Assembly (NCBI GenBank): GCA_049276515.1
Contig: JBASWO010000157.1
Coordinates: 1 to 7,938, forward strand
DNA length: 7,938 bases
Source: JAATFY01 sp049276515
Lineage (GTDB): Bacteria; Pseudomonadota; Alphaproteobacteria; UBA9219
Direction of reading: 5' to 3'
Shown: one piece after another, positions 1-5,700 of the stretch
Layout of the letters: every line of letters starts with the position of its first letter
How positions within the stretch are numbered: the first letter of the stretch is position 1
Notes under the pieces: generated by a model
Told to the model about the DNA's origin: nothing
What the model saw: only the letters and a program-made list of their open reading frames with translations
The model's database searches: none
Translations under genes and position numbers: made by a program

Positions 1-316
1 CTTGATTAATCTCCCCTTCGACACGGATCTGGCGATGGAGAGATTTCCAGTGCAGACAAATGGCAGCCTTGGGCTTGAGATCGAGCTGCTCACCTTTGCG
101 ACTGTGACGATTTGTAAAAAAAACCAATCCCTTTTTATCAAAATGTTTCATTAGCACCATACGCACTGACGGCATGCCGTCTTTGCCAACAGTTGCCAAA
201 GACATGGCATCAGGGTCATTTGGCTCCGACTGTTTGGCGAGCTCGTACCATTCCTGGAACAACGCCCAAGGGTCCGGGGGTGGTATAAAATCCTTATTTT
301 CAACGCTATTAGCCAT
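1..316 (-). CDS. pdxH: Pyridoxamine/pyridoxine 5'-phosphate oxidase, N-terminal part (cut by window edge)
   Basis: PdxH is the cytosolic FMN enzyme that oxidises pyridoxine or pyridoxamine 5'-phosphate to PLP, the last step of B6 synthesis and salvage. I translated this strand by hand: 105 codons stay open to the window edge. Family blocks appear in order: the helical DPW..F..W segment near residues 15-24, a DPDAMSLATV-GKDG-P block near residues 35-50, SVRMVLMK (FMN-binding strand), then FFTN and SRKG, and LHWK-LHRQIRVEG near the break. The usual length is about 190-220 aa, so roughly half is present. The ATG at 316-314 has an AGG Shine-Dalgarno core at 325-323, six bases upstream. It diverges from the lipoprotein gene, and the 317-432 gap must hold both promoters. 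No frameshift is visible. The identity is secure; only the C-terminal half cannot be judged. Confidence 0.93.
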   Translation of the reverse strand, partial: MANSVENKDFIPPPDPWALFQEWYELAKQSEPNDPDAMSLATVGKDGMPSVRMVLMKHFDKKGLVFFTNRHSRKGEQLDLKPKAAICLHWKSLHRQIRVEGEINQ

Positions 317-432
317 ATGCAGCCTGCTTTATGCCTTTGGATTGTCACAGTTGCGCCAAGATTACTCTTTAGGTTAGGTTTTTGCAGCAAAGTTTTAGAC
401 GATCAAATCCACCGTTTCACATGAGGTTAACA

Positions 433-906
433 ATGATTCGTATGCCAACTATCGCCATCTTAGGCGTGGCACTTTTGCTATCAGCTTGCCAAACCCAAAA
501 CTGGGGTGGCGGTCAAACATTCGGCACCTTAGGCGGCGCCGCAGCAGGTGGTTTGATTGGTAGTCAAATCGGTAAAGGCAGCGGCAATGCTGCTGCAACT
601 TTAACAGGTGTTTTGCTGGGTGGTTTCCTCGGCAACCGCGCTGGCAATATGATTGATGAAAGCGATGAACGTGCTGCGGCACGTGCTGAACAGCGCGCCT
701 ACACAGCTCCTGTTGGCCAACAAATTACCTGGAACAATCCAAGTAACGGTAATGCCGGCACAATCACGCCTATTCGTGATGGATATGACCAAGGCGGCGC
801 CTATTGCCGCGAATTCCAACAGACCATATCCGTCGGCGGACGCCAGCAGCAAGGCTATGGTCGTGCTTGCCAAGAACCAGATGGGTCCTGGAGAATTGTA
901 CAGTAA
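433..906 (+). CDS. Glycine-zipper lipoprotein of the 17-kDa surface antigen (RT0821/Lpp0805-type) family
   Basis: Predicted outer-membrane or periplasmic lipoprotein of 157 aa. A short signal peptide ends in the lipobox LLSAC, so lipidation is expected on Cys19. Residues 31-72 are a glycine-zipper segment (GG-AAGG-IG, GVLLGG-LGNRAG), typical of the Rickettsia 17-kDa antigen 2TM domain. A charged helix follows (about 75-90). The C-terminal domain (about 95-157) has two cysteines, Cys125 and Cys146, and ends GSWRIV, like the RT0821/Lpp0805 family. The molecular function is unknown; an envelope structural role is usually assumed. I chose the ATG at 433 because GAGG at 423-426 sits six bases upstream. 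The in-frame ATG at 421 has no Shine-Dalgarno and would only add four residues. Position between pdxH and a dnaJ gene fits a gene order I recall from alphaproteobacteria. Confidence 0.88.
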   Translation: MIRMPTIAILGVALLLSACQTQNWGGGQTFGTLGGAAAGGLIGSQIGKGSGNAAATLTGVLLGGFLGNRAGNMIDESDERAAARAEQRAYTAPVGQQITWNNPSNGNAGTITPIRDGYDQGGAYCREFQQTISVGGRQQQGYGRACQEPDGSWRIVQ

Positions 907-938
907 CCCTAGACTCTTGAATTCTATAGCTTAAGAAT

Positions 939-971
939 AAGGGCGGAACCTCGGTTCCGCCCTTTGCTTTT
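939..971 (+). terminator. Intrinsic-terminator-like hairpin after the lipoprotein gene
   Basis: An 11-bp perfect stem pairs 939-949 with 954-964 around the tetraloop CTCG. It is followed by an interrupted T tract (TTT-GC-TTTT, 963-971). The stem is GC-rich in the middle and flanked by A/T, as in rho-independent terminators. The dnaJ start codon is only about 13 bases beyond, so it may be a partial, intra-operonic terminator. Confidence 0.75.
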
Positions 972-983
972 GAGACAGAACCC

Positions 984-1898
984 ATGCGTGATCCTTATCA
1001 AATTCTTGGTGTGAGCAAACAAGCCTCAGCAGATGAGATTAAGAGCGCCTATCGTAAATTAGCAAAAAAACTCCATCCTGATGTCAATCCAGGCCGCAAA
1101 GATATCGAGCAAAAGTTTAAGGAAGTGACTGCGGCTTACGACCTCCTGTCCGATACCGAAAAGCGTGCCAAGTTTGATCGCGGCGAAGTTGATGCCCAAG
1201 GCAATGACCAAGGTTGGGGTGGCGGCGGTTCTTGGCGCAACTACACACGTACTGGTGCCGGCGCTAATGCAGATCCCTTCTCTCAATTTGGCGACATGGG
1301 TGGCATGGAAGACATCTTCGCTCAATTTATGGGTGGTGGTCGCGGCAAGCGAGGTCAGCCACACGCAAAAGGTGCGGATGTCACCTACTCACTTGCCATA
1401 CCTTTTGTAGATGCTGCACGTGGCGGTAAACGCCGCGTGACACTCGAAAGTGGCAAAACGATTGATGTGACAGTTCCACCGGGAACGCAGGAAGGTCACA
1501 AACTCCGTCTTCGTGGCCAGGGCCAAGCTGGGTCTGGCGGCACAGGCGATGCGATTATTGAAATGCATGTTGAACCACACGCTTTTTTTACACGACAAGA
1601 CAACAACATCCTTCTTGAAGCCCCCATTAGCCTGCCCGAAGCCGTGCTTGGCGCTAGCATGAAGGTTCCCACATTGGATGGTCATGTCAGTGTTAAAGTT
1701 CCGAAAGGTGCTTCCACAGGAACAACCTTACGGCTGAAAGGAAAAGGCATTCCTCTTAACAAAACAACGCATGGCGATATGCTTGTGAAATTGAAAATTG
1801 TTATGCCAGATCCGGTGCCAGAAGATTTAAGTAGCTTCATCGAAAAATGGTCGAAGAAAAATAACTACGACCCAAGAAAGAAACTTGGATGGGAATAA
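984..1898 (+). CDS. J-domain co-chaperone, CbpA/DnaJ C-terminal-domain type without zinc finger
   Basis: A 304-aa Hsp40 protein expected to stimulate DnaK ATPase and deliver substrates to it in the cytosol. The J domain covers residues 1-66 and carries the invariant HPD at 31-33. A glycine-rich linker with phenylalanines and GG motifs (about 72-125) corresponds to the G/F region. Two beta-rich substrate-binding domains follow (about 130-210 and 210-290), with VPPGTQEGHKLRLRGQG and a second VPKG...LRLKGKG motif. The CxxCxGxG zinc-finger repeats of true DnaJ are absent, and the length matches CbpA (about 306 aa), so this is a class B J protein and not the dnaK-linked DnaJ. Only a weak GAGA-like ribosome site (972-975) precedes the ATG. 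It lies downstream of the lipoprotein gene on the same strand, but with a hairpin between them and no clear promoter after that hairpin. Confidence 0.93.
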   Translation: MRDPYQILGVSKQASADEIKSAYRKLAKKLHPDVNPGRKDIEQKFKEVTAAYDLLSDTEKRAKFDRGEVDAQGNDQGWGGGGSWRNYTRTGAGANADPFSQFGDMGGMEDIFAQFMGGGRGKRGQPHAKGADVTYSLAIPFVDAARGGKRRVTLESGKTIDVTVPPGTQEGHKLRLRGQGQAGSGGTGDAIIEMHVEPHAFFTRQDNNILLEAPISLPEAVLGASMKVPTLDGHVSVKVPKGASTGTTLRLKGKGIPLNKTTHGDMLVKLKIVMPDPVPEDLSSFIEKWSKKNNYDPRKKLGWE

Positions 1899-1899
1899 A

Positions 1900-1921
1900 A
1901 AAGTCTAATTTTTAGGGCTTT
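1900..1921 (-). terminator. Possible weak terminator of the GTP cyclohydrolase II-like gene
   Basis: Read on the minus strand, 1921-1913 can pair with 1907-1900 (with one bulge and G-U pairs), followed by a T-rich run (TTTTTTATT) formed by the A tract at 1895-1903. The stem is weak and contains the TAG stop. It lies in the six-base gap between convergent genes, where some terminator is expected. Suggestive only. Confidence 0.3.
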
Positions 1922-2597
1922 GATCATACCTTGCGGCCTTTGCACGAACCTCGCGCCGGCCATCTGGTGATAAAAAACTTTCTTCGACAAACAACGAGCG
2001 GCAAGCTTGAACACCCTGCAGACCAAACTGCATAAGGATTTTTTGCCGTTGCGGGTTTCCAGTAAGCAAAACAATTGGACTCTTAATCCCCAACACTTCA
2101 TGCACAATGGGAGGCACCCACTTTAAACAACTATCGGGATCAAGCGCTATATTGAGATCAGCAGCGGCAGCAAAAACATCAGTACCCGTCAACCGCTCAT
2201 GAGCCATAAGTCTCATTTTATTAAAAAATCCAACTCCTTGCCCCTCACGTTCTGGGAAGTAAATAAATGCTCCCGACCCTTGTGCAGCGATTTCTTTCAT
2301 CGCCGCATCTCTTTGCAATCCACAATCACAATCTGTTGAACTAAAAATGGTGCCGAATGCACACCCCAATTGCGTGCGCAGAAGAAAGGGCTTCGTGTCA
2401 TCGTTTTTTATGTAGGCAAGAGCAACGGGCTCGATATGAACCTCTTCGGCATCCGATATTTCTTCAACACACATAAGATGAGTAAGTGAAAAAACGCCGT
2501 ATGCTGTGTTGGTTTCAAAATCACCTGCCGACCAAATAGCTTGATGATCAGATACCGCAAATTGGTGACTCCACGAAGGATCAATAGCGCCAAACAT
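1905..2597 (-). CDS. Divergent GTP cyclohydrolase II (RibA-like) protein with altered catalytic positions
   Basis: RibA opens GTP at a zinc site to begin riboflavin synthesis. This 230-aa protein keeps the fold signature. The three zinc-ligand cysteines are present with the right spacing (C79-x10-C90-x-C92, in the DCDCG motif), as are EG-G-G, NKMR and LLTGNP. Several catalytic positions differ from E. coli RibA by my alignment. Tyr105 aligns with Met131, and catalytic Arg128 falls on an Asp in DPDS (153-156). The R-HSEC motif reads RTQLGC, and EGRxIG reads EGQGVG. It is therefore RibA-superfamily, but its reaction may not be the standard one (formamide-retaining or non-GTP activity is possible). 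The ATG at 2597 replaces a TTG four codons upstream; neither has a strong Shine-Dalgarno. It is transcribed in the same direction as rpsD but separated from it by a strong terminator. Confidence 0.85.
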   Translation of the reverse strand: MFGAIDPSWSHQFAVSDHQAIWSAGDFETNTAYGVFSLTHLMCVEEISDAEEVHIEPVALAYIKNDDTKPFLLRTQLGCAFGTIFSSTDCDCGLQRDAAMKEIAAQGSGAFIYFPEREGQGVGFFNKMRLMAHERLTGTDVFAAAADLNIALDPDSCLKWVPPIVHEVLGIKSPIVLLTGNPQRQKILMQFGLQGVQACRSLFVEESFLSPDGRREVRAKAARYDQSPKN

Positions 2598-2700
2598 GTG
2601 TAAACCCAAAAATATAAATAAATTACAGAATGCACTTACCTTGGCATATTCTGATGCAAGACTAATATCTTTTTTAGTTTCATAGAAAACAGTAATTTAG

Positions 2701-2734
2701 AAATAAAAAAGCGGAGGATTTTACCTCCGCTTTT
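2701..2734 (-). terminator. Rho-independent terminator of rpsD
   Basis: A perfect 11-bp stem (2707-2717 with 2724-2734) has the loop ATTTTA. On the minus strand it is followed by TTTTTTATTT (2710-2701), a textbook U tract. It lies about 20 bases past the rpsD stop. The opposite strand also has four Ts, so some bidirectional activity is possible, but no + strand gene arrives here. Confidence 0.92.
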
Positions 2735-2755
2735 GATCTTTAACTACGTCTCGAA

Positions 2756-3370
2756 TTAACGTGAATAATATTCGATGACGAGGTTTGGTTCCATCTGGAC
2801 AGGATAAGGAACATCCGACATTTCTGGTGTGCGAACGAAGGTACCCTTCATTTCCTTATGATCAACAGTCATATAGTCAGGAACTTCGCGTTCAGCCAAT
2901 TCCGCAGCAGCCATAACAATGGCAAACTGCTTAGCCTTACCGCGCATTTCAATAACATCACCGTCTTTGACTTGATATGAAGCGATGTTAACGCGCTTAC
3001 CATTGACCAAGACGTGACCATGATTGACGATTTGGCGTGCAGCAAAAACAGTAGCTGCAAATTTCATACGATAAACAACGGCATCCAAACGACGTTCAAG
3101 AAGCTGGATTAGAATTTCGCCGTTATTACCTTTACGACGCATCGCTTCTTCGTAATAGCGGTGGAACTGACGTTCACCGACATTGCCGTAATAGCTGCGT
3201 AATTTTTGTTTTGCCATCAACTGCACACCGTAATCCGATGGCTTCGTGCGGCGCTGACCATGTTGGCCAGGACGATATTCGCGCTTGTTGATTGGGCTCT
3301 TGGGGCGACCCCAAAGGTTGACGCCAAGGCGGCGGTCAATTTTGTACTTAGACTCTGCACGTTTTGTCAT
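2756..3370 (-). CDS. rpsD: 30S ribosomal protein S4
   Basis: Primary 16S rRNA-binding protein that nucleates the 5' domain during 30S assembly. At 204 aa it has the expected length. The N-terminal half (1-92) has the family block KYKIDRRLGVNLWGRPKSP near the start and YRPGQHGQRR at 32-41. The S4 RNA-binding domain follows from about 93 (RRLDAVVYR, ARQIVNHGHV-VNGKRVNIASY, DGDVIEMR), and it ends EPNLVIEYYSR. There is no cysteine anywhere, so this is the zinc-independent form, and the N-terminal block is the alphaproteobacterial one. It is a stand-alone transcription unit with its own promoter (3472-3499) and terminator, not embedded in the alpha operon, as is usual in this class. The ATG at 3370 follows a GTGAGAT-type ribosome site. 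Confidence 0.98.
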   Translation of the reverse strand: MTKRAESKYKIDRRLGVNLWGRPKSPINKREYRPGQHGQRRTKPSDYGVQLMAKQKLRSYYGNVGERQFHRYYEEAMRRKGNNGEILIQLLERRLDAVVYRMKFAATVFAARQIVNHGHVLVNGKRVNIASYQVKDGDVIEMRGKAKQFAIVMAAAELAEREVPDYMTVDHKEMKGTFVRTPEMSDVPYPVQMEPNLVIEYYSR

Positions 3371-3471
3371 TGTTATCTCACTTTATTTTGTTGTCCTGAT
3401 AGTTCCTCACGTCTCATGTGAAGACGGGTACAAGCCACATTGGGCCTGACCACATTCTCGGGAATGGCGCG

Positions 3472-3499
3472 TTTATAGCGATATAGGGCTTAATGTCAA
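3472..3499 (-). promoter_or_regulatory. Sigma70-type promoter of rpsD
   Basis: On the minus strand TTGACA (3499-3494) is followed, after 16 bases, by TATAAA (3477-3472). This is the best promoter match in the window. It would start transcription near 3465, giving a leader of about 95 bases before rpsD. That leader contains short hairpins, including CGTCT/AGACG arms at 3410-3426. Confidence 0.75.
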
Positions 3500-3592
3500 T
3501 AAATCCGGCCCCATCCTTTTCTTGCGCAAGTAGCATTACCGTATTATCACTACAGCTAAGTCCTTCGATTCGCTTAGGTTTAGGAGTTCCTC

Positions 3593-4174
3593 ATGACCAA
3601 GATCCTCGAAAAAATGTACAGCGCCCTCACCCTTGGTGCCGTTCTCGCCCTCTTTGTCCTCCTTAGCTATCATGGCGATGTCGTCAGTACAGCAGCTTAC
3701 TGGGGACCCTTCTTTACCTTCTTGCATGTGGTCTCTGGCATCACCTGGATTGGCCTTCTCTATTATTTCAACCTTGTGCAAATCCCAACCATGCCAAAAA
3801 TCCCAGCTGAGCTTAAGCCAGCTGTCGGCAAATTCATTGCACCTGAAGCTTTGTTCTGGTTCCGCTGGAGTGCTCTCGCTACCATCATTACAGGTCTGAT
3901 TGTTGCCCATCTTAATGGCTATATGCACGAAGCCCTCAGCTTACAGCCTGGCATGACACGCACCATTGGTACCGGCATGTGGCTTGGCCTCATTATGGCT
4001 TTCAATGTTTGGTTCATCATCTGGCCAAACCAAAAGAAAGCACTCGGCCTTGTCCCTGTTGATGATGCTGCAAAAGCCAAAGCTGCACGTGTCGCCATGT
4101 TGACGTCACGCACAAATTTTGTGCTCTCCATCCCCATGCTATATTGCATGGTGATTGCGCGGCTCGTTGGATAA
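3593..4174 (+). CDS. PuuD-like (urate hydroxylase membrane-domain family) integral membrane protein
   Basis: A 193-aa inner-membrane protein with five likely membrane segments: about 11-28, 38-60, 91-108, 127-145 and 173-191. Two stretches resemble the Urate_ox_N/PuuD family: HVVSGITWIGLLYYFN (45-60), followed by VQIPTM, and LFWFRWSALATIITGL (87-102). PuuD is a membrane urate hydroxylase ending in a cytochrome c domain. This protein is about half that length, has no CxxCH heme motif, and keeps only part of the helix bundle, so urate oxidation should not be assumed. Histidines 27, 45, 107 and 112 lie in or beside the membrane and could be redox-ligand candidates (inference). The start is well supported by AGGAG at 3582-3586, six bases upstream of ATG 3593. 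No other purine-catabolism gene is nearby. Confidence 0.7.
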   Translation: MTKILEKMYSALTLGAVLALFVLLSYHGDVVSTAAYWGPFFTFLHVVSGITWIGLLYYFNLVQIPTMPKIPAELKPAVGKFIAPEALFWFRWSALATIITGLIVAHLNGYMHEALSLQPGMTRTIGTGMWLGLIMAFNVWFIIWPNQKKALGLVPVDDAAKAKAARVAMLTSRTNFVLSIPMLYCMVIARLVG

Positions 4175-4176
4175 GA

Positions 4177-4500
4177 ATGAAGCAAAGCGAACAAGAGGCG
4201 CAGACCGCTTTTTATCTTGTTCTCAGAGTCCTTCAACGTGCGGCTGCTGAATGCAATATGCGCGAACCCATCATTGATGACGTTTGCGATGCTATCCTTA
4301 TGCTTCAGAGAGCCTCGGGCGTATCCGATACAAACACGATTGAGAGCGCCAAAAGATTATTAAAGTCAGACCGCCCTATTCTACCTGAACTAAGTGCGGC
4401 TGCTGTCGATATTCTTCACTCTGCATCTCCGCCAAACGACTTAATGTCCGCTGGAACGCAAAGGCATGCTCTCCTTGCGGCGCCAGCTTTTCAGGTCTAA
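4177..4500 (+). CDS. Small unrecognised helical protein overlapping the end of zapE
   Basis: A 107-aa ORF whose ATG begins three bases after the TAA of the preceding membrane-protein gene, so it could be translated by coupling. Only a weak GGAT lies upstream. I do not recognise the family. The first 65 or so residues look helical and soluble (AFYLVLRVLQRAAAE, DDVCDAILMLQRASG), with two cysteines and no signal peptide. Codon choice in that part resembles its neighbours. The last 125 bases are antisense to the C-terminus of zapE, an unusually long convergent overlap. The gap after the membrane gene would otherwise be only about 200 bases of non-coding DNA. Either this is a real small gene or a chance ORF partly shadowing zapE; I lean slightly to real for the non-overlapping part. 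Confidence 0.42.
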   Translation: MKQSEQEAQTAFYLVLRVLQRAAAECNMREPIIDDVCDAILMLQRASGVSDTNTIESAKRLLKSDRPILPELSAAAVDILHSASPPNDLMSAGTQRHALLAAPAFQV

Positions 4501-5497
4501 CCGCCGATGCCATAAAAAGTTTTGTTTTTGCTTCGTAAAGCGCATCAATCAAATTAACAAAGCGTAGCGTCTCATTGCGCTGCTCTGCTTTAAATTGCGG
4601 CACATCATCAATGATGACCGTATGGAACGTTTCAGCGATAGCCAAGTAATCAGCCGCGCCCAAAGGCTGCACGCACAGCTCCTCAAAATTAAAAAAGCTC
4701 ACGCCTTTTGCAGCATGAACAATTTTTAAGATCCGCCCTTGCACAGGAAGCTCAATCTTTTCTGGCTCAACCTCATCCGTCAAACGCAGGAAAACACCCT
4801 GCAAATTGCGCGTTGCTTCTTCACCAAGGGGATAGAAATATGTAGGCGTGCCGCGCATCTGCTCATAACGATGATCCGTAGCTCCTGCTAATTTATAAAT
4901 GGTCATCTTTTGCTTAATGAGGTCAATGAACGGCAAAAAACGATCGCGTTGCAAACCATTTTTATAAAGATCATCCGGCGGCCAGTTCGATGTCGCCATA
5001 ATAACCACACCATTTTGGAAGAGCGCCTCAAACAAACGGCCCAATATCATAGCATCTACAATATTGTTGACGTGAAATTCATCAAAACAGAGAAGCCATG
5101 TATCGGCTGCAATATCCTTGGCCATTTGCGGCAAGACCTCATCTTCAAAATTCTCCTGCAAGAGATGAAGACGCTGGTGTATTTCCAGCATGAATTGATG
5201 AAAGTGAACACGACGTTTTTTGGTGACATTGACACTTGAATAAAACAAATCCATCAGCATGCTTTTCCCACGCCCAACATCGCCATAAAGATAAAGGCCA
5301 TGAGAAACTAGTGCAGCTTTCGGTTTAAAGAGCTGACTTAGAAAACCACCAGTCGGCTTGTACCCATTCAACTGCTGCGCAAAATTTTCGAGCAATATTA
5401 GTGCTTCACTTTGCGCCGGATCAGCATGAATCTCACCTGCATCCAGACGGCTCTGGTAAGCGGCACCCAATAAAGATTTGGCAAATGTGGGAGACAA
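4376..5497 (-). CDS. zapE: Cell division ATPase ZapE (AFG1/LACE1 family)
   Basis: AAA-type P-loop ATPase related to yeast Afg1. In E. coli, ZapE associates with FtsZ at the constricting division ring. At 373 aa it has the usual length. The opening DAGEIHADPAQ (19-29) is typical. Walker A is GDVGRGKS (72-79), Walker B LLCFDE (135-140), and the family signature ATSNWPPDDLYKNGLQRDRF lies at 168-187. Late motifs IIDDVPQF and FQRTLSRLAEMQSEEY mark the C-terminal end. The start appears to be TTG at 5497: an in-frame TGA lies only four codons upstream, no ATG occurs before residue 80, and AGG sits five bases before the TTG. It is divergent from glnA. In many alphaproteobacteria I recall zapE beside mdh, which is not seen here. 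Confidence 0.95.
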   Translation of the reverse strand: MSPTFAKSLLGAAYQSRLDAGEIHADPAQSEALILLENFAQQLNGYKPTGGFLSQLFKPKAALVSHGLYLYGDVGRGKSMLMDLFYSSVNVTKKRRVHFHQFMLEIHQRLHLLQENFEDEVLPQMAKDIAADTWLLCFDEFHVNNIVDAMILGRLFEALFQNGVVIMATSNWPPDDLYKNGLQRDRFLPFIDLIKQKMTIYKLAGATDHRYEQMRGTPTYFYPLGEEATRNLQGVFLRLTDEVEPEKIELPVQGRILKIVHAAKGVSFFNFEELCVQPLGAADYLAIAETFHTVIIDDVPQFKAEQRNETLRFVNLIDALYEAKTKLFMASAVRPEKLAPQGEHAFAFQRTLSRLAEMQSEEYRQQPHLVQVE

Positions 5498-5546
5498 GGA
5501 AACCTGTCAGCTTTGTATGGACAAGAAATGTGGATGAGTTCCCAAT

Positions 5547-5575
5547 TTATTAGGCTGACAGCACTCCACTGTCAA
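5547..5575 (-). promoter_or_regulatory. Putative zapE promoter
   Basis: On the minus strand TTGACA (5575-5570) lies 17 bases from TAATAA (5552-5547). The -35 box is perfect and the -10 box is imperfect. An inverted repeat (5556-5574) covers the spacer and part of the -35 box. Confidence 0.5.
5556..5574. promoter_or_regulatory. Operator-like inverted repeat between zapE and glnA
   Basis: TGACAG and CTGTCA are exact inverted arms separated by seven bases. A third copy, CTGTCAG at 5504-5510, is the exact complement of CTGACAG at 5555-5561. The arrangement suits a dimeric regulator, but I cannot name one. The sites do not match the NtrC consensus I know. Confidence 0.4.
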
Positions 5576-5598
5576 AGTATCAGAGAGAATCTCCAAAT

Positions 5599-5627
5599 TT
5601 GTCAAGAGGTTGGAAGCATGTCATATT
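5599..5627 (+). promoter_or_regulatory. Putative glnA promoter
   Basis: TTGTCA (5599-5604), a 17-base spacer and CATATT (5622-5627) form the best sigma70-like match upstream of glnA. It would start transcription near 5634, about 65 bases before the ATG. I found no convincing sigma54 (GG-N10-GC) element. Just downstream, TTGCAGTGCAA (5632-5642) is a perfect odd palindrome at the predicted start point. Confidence 0.4.
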
Positions 5628-5700
5628 CATCTTGCAGTGCAATATAAACGTGCAGTTCCGATCTGTCTCAACCCCTCACAGCTCTCAAGGAATATCTGCC

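Noticed and set aside
382..432. Longer start (TTG 382 or ATG 421) for the lipoprotein
   Set aside because: A signal peptide starting at 433 is complete, GAGG is placed for 433, and the upstream sequence has no signal-peptide character.
317..432. Named promoters or operator in the pdxH/lipoprotein divergent gap
   Set aside because: An AGGTTAGGTT direct repeat (near 371-380) and several weak TTG boxes are present, but no pair has convincing spacing.
2598..2609. TTG start four codons upstream of the RibA-like gene
   Set aside because: It adds only MGLH with no ribosome site advantage; an ATG is available at 2597.
2598..2700. Small RNA or coding gene in the AT-rich gap before the RibA-like gene
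   Set aside because: No stable hairpin, no ORF with a ribosome site and no clear promoter boxes were visible; it most likely holds only that gene's promoter.
3521..3530. CTTGCGCAAG palindrome as an operator for the PuuD-like gene
   Set aside because: It is a perfect 10-base palindrome near a TATTAT box, but the -35 match and spacing are poor and it is a single short copy, so chance is likely.
5599..5700. N-terminal extension of glnA to an upstream in-frame TTG
   Set aside because: GlnA family length and its conserved N-terminus begin at ATG 5701, which has AAGGA in front; the extension covers the predicted promoter.
5498..5700. Sigma54 promoter for glnA
   Set aside because: I looked for GG-N10-GC with the flanking consensus and found no acceptable match.
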